A stretch of DNA of 64,000 bases from Paractinoplanes bogorensis (GTDB lineage: Bacteria; Actinomycetota; Actinomycetes; Mycobacteriales; Micromonosporaceae). How positions within the stretch are numbered: position 1 is the first letter of the stretch; each line of letters starts with the position of its first letter. The stretch covers positions 372,001 through 436,000 of the forward strand of contig NZ_JAHKKG010000004.1 of NCBI RefSeq assembly GCF_018829635.1, in the 5' to 3' direction. Positions 16,876-24,730 of the stretch are shown piece after piece. Below the pieces are notes generated by a model. That model had not been told where the DNA came from and did no database searches. It worked only from the letters and a program-made list of their open reading frames with translations. A program made the position numbers and the translations under genes.

Positions 16876-16955
16876 TACCAGACGTTAGCGGGTGATCGCG
16901 ACGCGTCGATACCTCTGACTCGACAGATCTCGAATTGTGTACCAGCCTCAAGGCT

Positions 16956-18350
16956 ATGGCGGACGACGCGGTGGTGAAGGAAACTCAACGCGAACCCGAA
17001 CTCAAGCGGGTCATGGGCCCCGGCCTGCTGCTGCTCTTCGTGGTCGGCGACATCCTCGGCACCGGCGTCTATGCGCTCACCGGCCGGGTCGCCAACGAGG
17101 TGGGTGGGGCCGTCTGGCTGCCCTTTCTCATCGCTTTCCTGGTCGCGCTGCTGACCGCGTTCAGCTATCTCGAGCTGGTCACCAAATATCCGCGGGCGGC
17201 CGGCGCGGCGCTCTACACGCACAAGGCGTTCGGGATCCACTTCCTGACGTTCATCATCGCGTTCGCCGTGATGTGCTCCGGGCTCACCAGTGCGTCCAGC
17301 GCGTCCAAGGCGTTCGCGTCCAACTTCGTCGAGGCCTTCGACCTGTCGCTGGCCGACGGGTTCGCGCTGACCGCCATCGCCCTCGGCTTCATGCTGCTGG
17401 TCGGCCTGATCAACTTCCGCGGCGTGGGCGAGAGCGTGAAGCTCAACGTGCTGCTCACCTGCGTCGAGCTGACCGGCCTGCTGATCGTCATCTGCATCGG
17501 CGCGTGGGCGTTGGGCGGCGGCAACGGCGACCTGTCGCGGCTCACCGACTTCCAGGCGGCCGAGGGTGAGAACGCGTTCTTCTCGGTCACCGCGGCCACC
17601 GCGCTGGCGTTCTTCGCGATGGTCGGCTTCGAAGACTCGGTCAACATGGCCGAGGAGACCAAGGACCCGGTCCGCATCTTCCCCAAGGTGATGCTGACCG
17701 GCCTCTGCATCACCGGCGTGATCTACGTGCTGGTCTCGATCTCGTCGGTCGCCCTCGTCTCGCCGGAGGAACTCGGCGAGGGCGACGCGCCGCTGCTCAA
17801 GGTGGTGCAGGCCGGCGCCTCGGCCTTCCCGCTGTGGATCTTCGCCTTCATCACCATGTTCGCCGTGGCCAACTCGGCCCTGATCAACATGCTGATGGCG
17901 TCGCGGCTGCTCTACGGCATGGCCAACGAGCGCGTGCTTCCCAAGGTCCTGGGCAAGGTCCACCCCGGCCGCCGTACGCCGTGGGTCGGCATCGTCTTCA
18001 CCACAGTGATCGCCTTCGGCCTGATCTGGTTCGCCGACCTGACGGCGCTCGGCGGCACCACGTCGCTGCTGCTCCTGTGCGTCTTCACCGTGGTCAACAT
18101 CGCCGTCCTGGTGCTGCGCCGCGACCCGGTCGAGCACAAGCACTTCAAGGCCCCCACCGCGATCCCGGTGATCGGCGCGGTGGCCTGCGCCTACCTGGCC
18201 AGCCCGCTGTCCGGCCGCGCCGCCGCCGACTACAAGATCGCCGGCATCCTGATCGTCATCGGCATCGTGCTGTGGCTGGCCACCTGGCTCTACAACCGCA
18301 ACGTCCGCCACGCGGACACGACTCTGGACCCGACCAACCTCCGCGACTGA
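16956..18350 (+). CDS. APC superfamily amino acid permease
   Basis: 464 residues with about 12 helices. Helix 1 carries GDILGTGVYALTG, the unwound substrate-binding motif of APC transporters, and helix 6 the FFAMVGFEDSVNMAEE segment found in cationic or neutral amino-acid permeases. Start at ATG 16956. The C-terminus is short and basic. It likely works as a proton-coupled importer; substrate unknown. Convergent with the MerR gene, 4 bases apart. Confidence 0.88.
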   Translation: MADDAVVKETQREPELKRVMGPGLLLLFVVGDILGTGVYALTGRVANEVGGAVWLPFLIAFLVALLTAFSYLELVTKYPRAAGAALYTHKAFGIHFLTFIIAFAVMCSGLTSASSASKAFASNFVEAFDLSLADGFALTAIALGFMLLVGLINFRGVGESVKLNVLLTCVELTGLLIVICIGAWALGGGNGDLSRLTDFQAAEGENAFFSVTAATALAFFAMVGFEDSVNMAEETKDPVRIFPKVMLTGLCITGVIYVLVSISSVALVSPEELGEGDAPLLKVVQAGASAFPLWIFAFITMFAVANSALINMLMASRLLYGMANERVLPKVLGKVHPGRRTPWVGIVFTTVIAFGLIWFADLTALGGTTSLLLLCVFTVVNIAVLVLRRDPVEHKHFKAPTAIPVIGAVACAYLASPLSGRAAADYKIAGILIVIGIVLWLATWLYNRNVRHADTTLDPTNLRD

Positions 18351-18354
18351 TCGC

Positions 18355-18720
18355 TCAGAGGTCGATCTCGCACAGCCGGCCCGCGGACTGCATGTCGTTC
18401 AGATAGGACTTGAGGGCCGCCGTCCGGGACTCGGCCTCGGCGATCAACGTGTCGGCCACCTGGCCCCAGTCCGCGGGCTGCGGGTCGTCCGGCAGGCCGG
18501 CGAAGATCTCGGCGATCTCCCGGACGGTCAGGCCGACCCGCTGCGCGACCTTGGCCACCCGGATGCGGCACGCGGCGCCCTCGTCGAAGCGGCGCTGGTC
18601 ACCCGCCGTGCGGACGGCCGTGATGACGCCGTGCTGCTCGTAGAACCGGACCGCCGACGACGCGACCCCGCTCGCCGCCGCCACATCACCGACCGAAAGC
18701 GTGAACATCGTGGTTGCCAT
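18355..18720 (-). CDS. MerR family regulator, SoxR-like but without the Fe-S cysteines
   Basis: 121 residues. The winged HTH (LSVGDVAAASGVASSAVRFY, then GDQRRF) and coiled dimer helix resemble SoxR, including the RVAKVAQRVGLTVREI segment. SoxR proteins end with a four-cysteine cluster; here the tail is NDMQSAGRLCEIDL with a single cysteine, so no [2Fe-2S] cluster can form. It is divergent from an FMN reductase across a 41-base gap containing a palindrome, so it probably controls the reductase/MFS/GntR genes. The start could also be M5. Confidence 0.85.
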   Translation of the reverse strand: MATTMFTLSVGDVAAASGVASSAVRFYEQHGVITAVRTAGDQRRFDEGAACRIRVAKVAQRVGLTVREIAEIFAGLPDDPQPADWGQVADTLIAEAESRTAALKSYLNDMQSAGRLCEIDL

Positions 18721-18728
18721 TGCTTGAC

Positions 18729-18744
18729 TTAAACATATGTTGAA
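18729..18744. promoter_or_regulatory. MerR-type operator palindrome
   Basis: TTAAACATATGTTGAA, a 16-base palindrome with one mismatched pair around AACATATGTT (18732-18741). It lies between MerR (start 18720) and the reductase (start 18762). A TTGACT at 18724-18729 could be a -35 element with the operator in the spacer, the usual MerR geometry; the -10 element is not clear. Confidence 0.65.
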
Positions 18745-18761
18745 CGCTCAGCCTAGGGCGC

Positions 18762-19325
18762 ATGACTTCGCCATCGCACATCGTCGTCCTGGCCGCCAGC
18801 CTCCACGGGGAGCGGATGGGCCGGGTGCTGGCCGACTGGGCCGGCGCCCGGGTCACCGACCGGTTCGCCACGCACGACCTCGTCGACCTGGCCGAATGCC
18901 CGCTGCCCGACGACGAGTTGCTGCAACCCGGCGGCAGCGGCGAGACCGTCATCGCCGAGCGCCTCGACCGGGCCGACGGCTTCGTGTTCGTCACGCCCGA
19001 GTACAACCACTCCTACCCGGCCGGCCTGAAGCGGGCGATCGACTGGCACTACCGCGAGTGGATGTTCAAGCCGGCCACGGTGTTGTCGTACGGGGTCCAG
19101 GGCGGCCTGCTCGCCACCGAACACCTGCGCGGGGTCCTCGCCGAGCTCCACATGGTCACCACCCGGCGCGTGGTCGGCCTGCACGCCCCCTGGTACGACC
19201 TCGGCCCGAGTGGATACATCGCGCCCGAACCGGTGGCCAAGGCCTTCGACATGGCCCTGGGCGAGCTCGACTGGTGGTCCGACACGCTGCGGGCCGCCCG
19301 CCGCGACCGCCCGTACGCGCAGTGA
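18762..19325 (+). CDS. NAD(P)H-dependent FMN reductase-like flavoprotein
   Basis: 187 residues, flavodoxin-like fold. VVLAASLHGERMGRVLADW is the phosphate-binding start and FVTPEYNHSYPAGLKRAIDW the conserved FMN-reductase (SsuE/azoreductase-like) signature at about 75-94, followed by SYGVQGG. It reduces flavin or quinones with NAD(P)H. Its TGA overlaps the GTG of the MFS gene (GTGA). Divergent from the MerR regulator, suggesting response to a redox-active compound that the MFS then exports. Confidence 0.9.
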   Translation: MTSPSHIVVLAASLHGERMGRVLADWAGARVTDRFATHDLVDLAECPLPDDELLQPGGSGETVIAERLDRADGFVFVTPEYNHSYPAGLKRAIDWHYREWMFKPATVLSYGVQGGLLATEHLRGVLAELHMVTTRRVVGLHAPWYDLGPSGYIAPEPVAKAFDMALGELDWWSDTLRAARRDRPYAQ

Positions 19326-20917
19326 CTCCCGAACGCCGCCTCGGCGCGGTCCTTGCCGTCGGCGGCCTGATGGTGGTGGTCGACACGACGGTCACCGTGG
19401 TCGCCGTGCCCGCCATGGTCGCCGGCCTGCACACCACGCTCGCCGCCGTCCAGTGGGTGACCACGGCCTACCTGCTCGGCATCGTCGCGGTGATCCCGCT
19501 GGCCGGCTGGTCGGCCGAGCGGTTCGGCGCCCGCCGGGTCTATCTCGGCGCACTCGCCGTCTTCACCGTCTTCTCGGTGGCGGCCGGGCTGGCCGGCGAC
19601 GCGGCGACCCTGGCCGTCCTCCGCGCCCTGCAGGGACTGGGCGGCGGCCTGCTCCTCCCGCTCGCCCAGACGATCGGCATGCGCGCCGTCCCGCGCGAGC
19701 GCCGCGGCCGCCTGATGGCCATGCTCGGACTCCCGCTGATCATCGGCCCGGTGCTGGGCCCGCCCCTGTCCGGCTGGCTCGTCGACACCGCCTCCTGGCG
19801 CTGGATCTTCCTGATCAACCTGCCCCTCGGCCTGCTCGCGATCGCCCTCTGCGCCCGTCACCTACCTCAAGATCAAACTTCCGATTCCCCCGTACGCCGT
19901 ATCGACTGGCCCGGTCTGACCCTGCTCCCCACCGGTGGCACCGCGATCGTGCTCGGCTCCACGCTGCTGCCCAGCGCGACCGGCGGCGCCGTCCTGGTGG
20001 CGGGCCTGCTGCTGGTGGCCGGTTTCGTGGTCCGCACGCTGCGGATCGCCTCTGGTGTGCGGTCGGCTGACGTCGGGCAGGCGGCTGACGTCGGGCGGGC
20101 GGCTGACGTCGGGCGGGCGGCTGACGCCGGGCGGGCGGCTGACGTCGGGCGGTCGGGAGATGTCGGGCGGTCGGCTGACGTCGGGCGGTCGGGTGACGTC
20201 GGGCGGTCGGTTGTGGCCGGGCAGGCGGCCGCGCCGCCGCTCGTCGATTTGCGGCTGCTGCACGACCGGGTGCTGGCGACCGGCCTGATCGTGCTGGCCG
20301 CGTTCGGAGCGGCGTACTTCGGCGCGATCACCGTGCTGCCGCTGTTCGTCCAGGGTGTCCGCGGCGACCCGGCCGCCCTCGCCGGAACGCTGGGCATCCC
20401 GCAGGCCGTCGCGGTGGGCGTCACCGTCCAGATAGCCACCCGCCTGGTCGACCGCGTCGCGCCCCGCCGCGTCATCCGCGCCGGCGTGACCCTGGGCCTG
20501 GTCTCGACCGCGGCCCTGCTGCTGGCGACGACGACCGATTCCCCGTACGGCGTGATCGTCGCGGCCTCGGTGCTGCTGGGCATCGGCTCGGGCGCCACCC
20601 TGATGCCGACGATGACCGTGGCCCTGCGCGACCTGACCCCGGAACAGCTCCCGGCCGGCACCACGCTCATGGCCCTGACCCAGCAGCTGGCGGCCGCGAT
20701 CGGCGTCGCCGTGGTGGCCGCCGTGCTGGGCGCGGCGCTCGACGTCCCGACCGATGGCGGGGGAGTGGCCGCGATGATCGAGCTGACACCGGCCGCCCGC
20801 TCGGCCGTGGCGGGTGATCTGGCCGTCGCGGTCGGTTCCGCGTACGGGATGGGAACGCTCTTGATGGTGATCGCCGTGATCGCCGCCGGCCGTCTGCGCC
20901 GTAGGGTTGGCGGATGA
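19322..20917 (+). CDS. MFS drug exporter (DHA2-like) with a hexapeptide-repeat loop
   Basis: 531 residues from GTG 19322. Motif A is AGWSAERFGARRVYLG and motif C GPVLGPPLSGW, so it is a proton antiporter of about 14 helices. Residues about 248-302 in a loop after the sixth or seventh helix are made of nine six-residue units of the form S/A-A/G-D-V-G-R/Q; paralogues normally have a much shorter loop. Translation is coupled with the FMN reductase upstream and with the GntR gene downstream (ATGA). Confidence 0.9.
   Translation: MTPERRLGAVLAVGGLMVVVDTTVTVVAVPAMVAGLHTTLAAVQWVTTAYLLGIVAVIPLAGWSAERFGARRVYLGALAVFTVFSVAAGLAGDAATLAVLRALQGLGGGLLLPLAQTIGMRAVPRERRGRLMAMLGLPLIIGPVLGPPLSGWLVDTASWRWIFLINLPLGLLAIALCARHLPQDQTSDSPVRRIDWPGLTLLPTGGTAIVLGSTLLPSATGGAVLVAGLLLVAGFVVRTLRIASGVRSADVGQAADVGRAADVGRAADAGRAADVGRSGDVGRSADVGRSGDVGRSVVAGQAAAPPLVDLRLLHDRVLATGLIVLAAFGAAYFGAITVLPLFVQGVRGDPAALAGTLGIPQAVAVGVTVQIATRLVDRVAPRRVIRAGVTLGLVSTAALLLATTTDSPYGVIVAASVLLGIGSGATLMPTMTVALRDLTPEQLPAGTTLMALTQQLAAAIGVAVVAAVLGAALDVPTDGGGVAAMIELTPAARSAVAGDLAVAVGSAYGMGTLLMVIAVIAAGRLRRRVGG
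20064..20225 (+). repeat. Nine 18-bp tandem repeats inside the MFS gene
   Basis: Nine consecutive 18-base units, consensus cggctgacgtcgggcggg, all in frame. Units 1-5 and 7 are nearly identical, units 6, 8 and 9 differ at a few positions, the gradient expected from recent slippage. The open frame is kept. Confidence 0.9.
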
Positions 20918-21828
20918 GCGAGCTGACCGTTGACTCGGCGTCGGCCACGCCGGTCTACCGGCAGATCGTCGAGCAGGTGCGTTATCTGGTCGAGGGCGGC
21001 GGTCTGCGCCCCGGCGACCGTCTTCCGCCGGTGCGGCAGCTGGCCGACAACCTGGGCGTCAACCGGAACACGGTCGCCAAGGCGTACGCGATGCTGCGGG
21101 AAGCCCGTCTGATCGAGACGAGGGGCGCGTCGGGGACGGCGATCGCGCTCCAGCTGCCGCGGCCGCGGGCCGATCTGCGCGAGGCGGTGCTCGAAGCGGT
21201 GCGCGGCGGGATGACGGCCGAAGAGGTGCGCGACACCGCGTACGCGATCGCGCAGCGGGCCGGATCGGACGTGCGGGCGGTCTTCGCCGAGTGCAACGAG
21301 GAGCGGGCGTCCGCCTTCGCCAAGGAGCTGTCCGACCGGCTGCGCGCCGACGTCCGCCCGAGCCTGCTCACCGAGCTCGACACCGGCACCACCGACGCCG
21401 AACTGGTGATCACGACGTTTTTCCACCTGGCCGAGGTGCGGCGCTGGGCGCAGACGGCGGGCCGCGAGATCGAGACGGTGGCGGTCGTGGTGGCGCCGCA
21501 CATCCGCACGCTGATGAAGGTCGCCGAGCTGCCCGCCGGGGCCCGGGCCGGCGTCCGCTACTCGACCGCGCACCAGGCCGAGCAGGTGCGGGACTGGCTC
21601 GCCGCGGCAGGGCGGGCCGAGGTGGTCGTCGTCGCCTACGACACCGCGGAACCCCGGCCCGACCTGGCGATGCTCGTCGTGCCGAGCGAGGAGCCCGCGC
21701 TCGGGGCGGTCGCCGGGCCGGACACCGAGGTGGTGCTGTTCGGCAACGAGCTCGACGAGGGATCGATCAAGATGGTGGGCGCCGTCCTCGACGACATCCG
21801 TACTCGTTCTTCCTCCCCCGCTGTTTGA
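20914..21828 (+). CDS. GntR family regulator with a large C-terminal domain
   Basis: 304 residues. The N-terminal winged HTH (PVYRQIVEQVRYLVEGGGLR, then LADNLGVNRNTVAKAYAMLR) is of the YtrA/MocR-like type. YtrA proteins are about 130 residues; here about 185 further residues form an alpha/beta domain (ELVITTFFHLAEVRRWAQ, VVAPHIRTLMKVAEL, VVVVAYDT) of unknown ligand. Start ATG overlaps the MFS stop. Two operator-like repeats follow the gene, ahead of the CPBP gene it probably controls. Confidence 0.88.
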   Translation: MSELTVDSASATPVYRQIVEQVRYLVEGGGLRPGDRLPPVRQLADNLGVNRNTVAKAYAMLREARLIETRGASGTAIALQLPRPRADLREAVLEAVRGGMTAEEVRDTAYAIAQRAGSDVRAVFAECNEERASAFAKELSDRLRADVRPSLLTELDTGTTDAELVITTFFHLAEVRRWAQTAGREIETVAVVVAPHIRTLMKVAELPAGARAGVRYSTAHQAEQVRDWLAAAGRAEVVVVAYDTAEPRPDLAMLVVPSEEPALGAVAGPDTEVVLFGNELDEGSIKMVGAVLDDIRTRSSSPAV

Positions 21829-21871
21829 CCTAGGACAACCCGGGGCAGGAGTCGCTTTGACATAGGACAAA
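21824..21871. promoter_or_regulatory. Pair of GntR-type operators before the CPBP protease gene
   Basis: TTTGACCTAGGACAA (21824-21838) and TTTGACATAGGACAAA (21856-21871) are direct copies with one difference over 15 bases, 32 bases apart, that is about three helical turns. Each is also a partial palindrome (TTTG...CAAA in the second). The first overlaps the GntR stop codon. Probable binding sites for the adjacent GntR protein. Confidence 0.75.
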
Positions 21872-21891
21872 GCGATGCGGAGGTTCGTCCG

Positions 21892-22581
21892 ATGCTTCTC
21901 GACACCCGGACCACGACGACTCATCGACCCGGCTGGCCGGAGATCGTCGTCGGCGTGGTGGTCATGGCCCTGCTCGGCTACGGCCTGCCGACCATCCTCG
22001 ACGGATGGGGCAGCCCAGTCGCCGAGGGCCTGTTCCTGGCCGCACTCTCCGGGCTGGCCGGGCTGGCCGCTTTCTTCGCCGCCTGGAGCATCCGGGTCCG
22101 GTCGCTGCCCGCCTTCGGGGTACGCCGCACGACCGGCCGCTGGCTCCTGATCGGACTCGCGGGCGGGGTGGCGGCGGTCATCCTGTCCCGCGTCGGTGCC
22201 GTGCTCTACCTGCTCGTCTTCGGCCCCGAGGAGAACATCCAGCAGCCGTACGCGGACGCGGCCACCGGCGGCATCGTCACCGTCATCCTGTCGCTGCTGT
22301 TCCTGGCCGTGCTGACCCCGATCGGCGAGGAGTTCCTGTTCCGCGGCGTCGTCACGACCGCCCTGCTGCGCTACGGCGCGCTCGTCGGCGTCATCGGCAG
22401 CGCGGTGATCTTCGCCCTGATGCACGGCCTCAACGGCGTGTTCGTGACCGCCCTGGTCGTCGGCCTGATCGCGGCCGAACTGCGCCGCCGCAGCGGCTCG
22501 GTCTGGCCCGGCGTGGTCGTTCATGTCACCAACAACCTGCTCGCCCAGGCCCTCGTCCTGATCCTGGCGGCCGCGGCATGA
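21892..22581 (+). CDS. CPBP family intramembrane metalloprotease (Abi/CAAX type)
   Basis: 229 residues, about seven helices. All three CPBP motifs are present: EEFLFRG (E-E-x-x-x-R, about 144-150), FALMH (F-x-x-x-H) and HVTNN (H-x-x-x-N) near the C-terminus. Members cleave membrane or prenylated substrates or act in bacteriocin immunity. It follows the GntR gene and tandem operators, and its stop overlaps the next start (ATGA). Confidence 0.92.
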   Translation: MLLDTRTTTTHRPGWPEIVVGVVVMALLGYGLPTILDGWGSPVAEGLFLAALSGLAGLAAFFAAWSIRVRSLPAFGVRRTTGRWLLIGLAGGVAAVILSRVGAVLYLLVFGPEENIQQPYADAATGGIVTVILSLLFLAVLTPIGEEFLFRGVVTTALLRYGALVGVIGSAVIFALMHGLNGVFVTALVVGLIAAELRRRSGSVWPGVVVHVTNNLLAQALVLILAAAA

Positions 22582-23036
22582 CCGCGCTCAAGGCGGTCAG
22601 GACGGGCCGCTGGAAGAACGACTACGAGCTCACCCTCGACGAGCGCCCACCCATCGAGTGGAACTCCAGGACCTGGAGCCCAGGCGGGGAGTTCGACCTC
22701 GACGGACGCACCTACTCCGTACGCTCCAACGCGCCGGCCACCCGCTACGAGCTGGTCGACCAGCTCACCGGGGCCGAGGTCGCGGCGGCCGGCCGGGTCG
22801 GCCGCAAGAACTGGTCGATCTCGTCGGAAGGCCGCACCTATGACTTCCAGCGAGCGTCCCTCTGGCGGCTCGACGAGCAGCTGATCGTCGACGGTCGTCC
22901 CGCGGGTGGCATCCGCCGGAGCGCCCTGCACCGCGACGACGCCGAGGCCGACCTGCCCGGGCTGCCCCCGCACGTCCAGGTGTTCGCCCTCATGGTCGTC
23001 CTGGCCGGCTGGGACCAGGCCGCCGCGGCGGGGTAG
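22578..23036 (+). CDS. Hypothetical protein coupled to the CPBP protease
   Basis: 152 residues, soluble, no signal or membrane segment. The sequence looks beta-rich with repeated short strands (GEFDLDGRTYSVRSN, YELVDQLTGAEVAAAGRVGR, WSISSEGRTYDFQRA), reminiscent of LURP-one/tubby-like barrels, with a C-terminal hydrophobic helix (HVQVFALMVVLAGWDQAA). I do not recognise the family with certainty. The ATG overlaps the CPBP stop, so the two are co-translated. Confidence 0.7.
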   Translation: MTALKAVRTGRWKNDYELTLDERPPIEWNSRTWSPGGEFDLDGRTYSVRSNAPATRYELVDQLTGAEVAAAGRVGRKNWSISSEGRTYDFQRASLWRLDEQLIVDGRPAGGIRRSALHRDDAEADLPGLPPHVQVFALMVVLAGWDQAAAAG

Positions 23037-23087
23037 CTCTCGCCGGGGCTCAGCGATCTGACAGAGAGCATGTGCGTCAATGGAGGC

Positions 23088-23402
23088 ATGCGAGCGGACA
23101 GCGTGGCGGGGGCGCCGGGACGGTTCTGGTTCGGTGGGGCGGCGATCTACTCGCTCGCCGTGAGCGTGGTCCTGCTGATCAGCCTGATCCCGGCCGAGGG
23201 TGCGGGCGTCGGGCTCGTGCTGGCCGTGCCGGTGGTGCTGAGCGCGCTGCCGGTGCTGCTCGGTCCGCAGCGGATCGTGGTGTGGGGGTGCATCGGCCTG
23301 CTGACCGGGTTCGTGCTCATCGGCGCGGCCTCGATCGGGTTGTTCTACCTGCCGGCCCTGGTCATGCTGGCCATCGGTGCCCGGCAGATGGCGCGGGCCT
23401 GA
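23088..23402 (+). CDS. Small integral membrane protein
   Basis: 104 residues with three or four predicted helices (IYSLAVSVVLLISLIP; LVLAVPVVLSALPVLLG; VVWGCIGLLTGFVLIGAASIG; LPALVMLAIGAR). No known family. The start is placed at ATG 23088 in front of the first helix; 23070 is possible. It ends 3 bases before the glycosyltransferase start, so they are probably co-transcribed. Confidence 0.65.
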   Translation: MRADSVAGAPGRFWFGGAAIYSLAVSVVLLISLIPAEGAGVGLVLAVPVVLSALPVLLGPQRIVVWGCIGLLTGFVLIGAASIGLFYLPALVMLAIGARQMARA

Positions 23403-23405
23403 GCC

Positions 23406-24605
23406 ATGCGCATCACGATCCTGGCTGTGGGCAGCCGTGGCGATGTCGTGCCGTACGTGGGGCTGGGCATGCGGCTCGAGCAGGCCGGCCACGAGGTCAC
23501 GATCGCCACCCACACGCTGTTCGAAAAGATGGTGGTCGAGCCGGGCCTGCGCTACGCACCCCTGCCGCTCGACACCCGCGAGGAGTTGAGCGCCGCCGCC
23601 GGCCGCGGCGGGATCGTCGCCGTGAACCGCTCGGTGGCCGCGCAAGCCTTGCCCCTGGGCCGCGCGATGGCCGAGGCCGCACGCGGCGCCGACGTGCTGC
23701 TGCTGACCCCGGCCGGCTGGATCGGCGGCCATGTGGCCGAGGGCCTCGGCTTGCCCAGCATCGGCGTCTACCTGCAGCCCATGACCCCGACCCGTGAGTT
23801 CCCACCGTCCACGGTCACCACCCGCTCGCTGGGCCCGTGGGGAAACCGGGCGGCGGCCACGGCCGTGCTGGAACTGGGACAGCTGCCCTACCGCACCGCC
23901 GTCCGCGCGCTGCGGGCCGAGCTGGGCCTGCCACCGATCAGCCACCACAAGTGGCTGCGGCACCTGGAGGGCTGGCCGATCTGCTACGGCTACAGCCCGC
24001 AGGTGGTGCCACAGCCCGCGGACTGGCCGGCCTCCTGCTCGACGGTCGGCTACTGGTGGCCGGCCCCCACGCCCGGCTACACGCCGCCGACCGACCTGGC
24101 CGCCTTCCTGTCGTCCGGTCCGCCTCCGGTCTACATCGGTTTCGGCAGCATGCCCGCCGGCGGCCTGAACGAGCTGGTGGTGGACGCCGTCCGCCGGGCC
24201 GGGGTGCGCGCGGTGGTCAGTGAGGGCTGGGCCGGCCTGCACGCCGAGGGCGACGACATCCTGACGGTGTCGGAGGTGCCGCACGAGTGGCTGTTCCCCC
24301 GCATGGCCGCGGTCGTCCATCACGCCGGCGCCGGCACGACGGCGGCCGGCCTGCGCGCCGGCATCCCGGCCGTGCCCGTCCCGCTGATGGTCGACCAGCC
24401 GTTCTGGGCCGAGCGCCTCGTTTCCCTGGGTGTCGCACCGGGGGCGATCCCGTTCCGCCGCTTGACCGCCGAGCGTCTGGCCACGGCGATCGGCGAGGCG
24501 GTGCAGAACTCCAGGTATCGCCGACGGGGCGAGGAGTTGTCTCGTGCACTGGCGGAGGAGGACGGTGCTGTGGGCGTCATGCGGGCATTGGAGCAGCTTT
24601 CCTGA
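23406..24605 (+). CDS. Glycosyltransferase, GT1 (UGT-like)
   Basis: 399 residues, GT-B fold. N-terminal acceptor domain begins MRITILAVGSRGDVVPYVGL, the pattern of sterol 3-beta-glucosyltransferase-like and macrolide GT1 enzymes. The C-terminal donor-binding segment is HHAGAGTTAAGLRAGIPAVP at about 302-321, followed by DQPFWAERLVSLGVAP. It would transfer a sugar from UDP- or dTDP-sugar to a small hydrophobic acceptor. No biosynthetic cluster surrounds it, so a detoxifying or lipid-modifying role is as likely as natural-product glycosylation. Confidence 0.88.
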   Translation: MRITILAVGSRGDVVPYVGLGMRLEQAGHEVTIATHTLFEKMVVEPGLRYAPLPLDTREELSAAAGRGGIVAVNRSVAAQALPLGRAMAEAARGADVLLLTPAGWIGGHVAEGLGLPSIGVYLQPMTPTREFPPSTVTTRSLGPWGNRAAATAVLELGQLPYRTAVRALRAELGLPPISHHKWLRHLEGWPICYGYSPQVVPQPADWPASCSTVGYWWPAPTPGYTPPTDLAAFLSSGPPPVYIGFGSMPAGGLNELVVDAVRRAGVRAVVSEGWAGLHAEGDDILTVSEVPHEWLFPRMAAVVHHAGAGTTAAGLRAGIPAVPVPLMVDQPFWAERLVSLGVAPGAIPFRRLTAERLATAIGEAVQNSRYRRRGEELSRALAEEDGAVGVMRALEQLS

Positions 24606-24622
24606 ACCCGCGCTCCGCCCCC

Positions 24623-24648
24623 TGTGGACAACCGCGAATTGTGGATAA
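24623..24648 (+). promoter_or_regulatory. Two consensus DnaA boxes in an intergenic gap
   Basis: TGTGGACAA (24623-24631) and TGTGGATAA (24640-24648), same orientation, 17 bases apart. The reverse complements TTGTCCACA and TTATCCACA are the actinomycete and the Escherichia coli DnaA box consensus. They lie in the 125-base gap between the glycosyltransferase and CHAT-WD40 stops, which also has a CCTC-ACC-GAGG hairpin before a T6 run (24661-24682) that may terminate the glycosyltransferase transcript. Confidence 0.5.
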
Positions 24649-24730
24649 CCGCCGGCGGCGCCTCACCGAGGTGTATTTTTTGGCCAGCCCCCTGGGTGGG
24701 CGGGGTGGGTGTGGTGGCGCCTGCTGGCTA

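Noticed and set aside
14123..16951. A 942-codon minus-strand frame across the NCS1, pectate lyase and Usp region
   Set aside because: Runs over three well-supported genes in other frames; composition is shadow-like.
19873..22524. An 883-codon minus-strand frame
   Set aside because: Antisense to the MFS, GntR and CPBP genes, which all have clear motifs.
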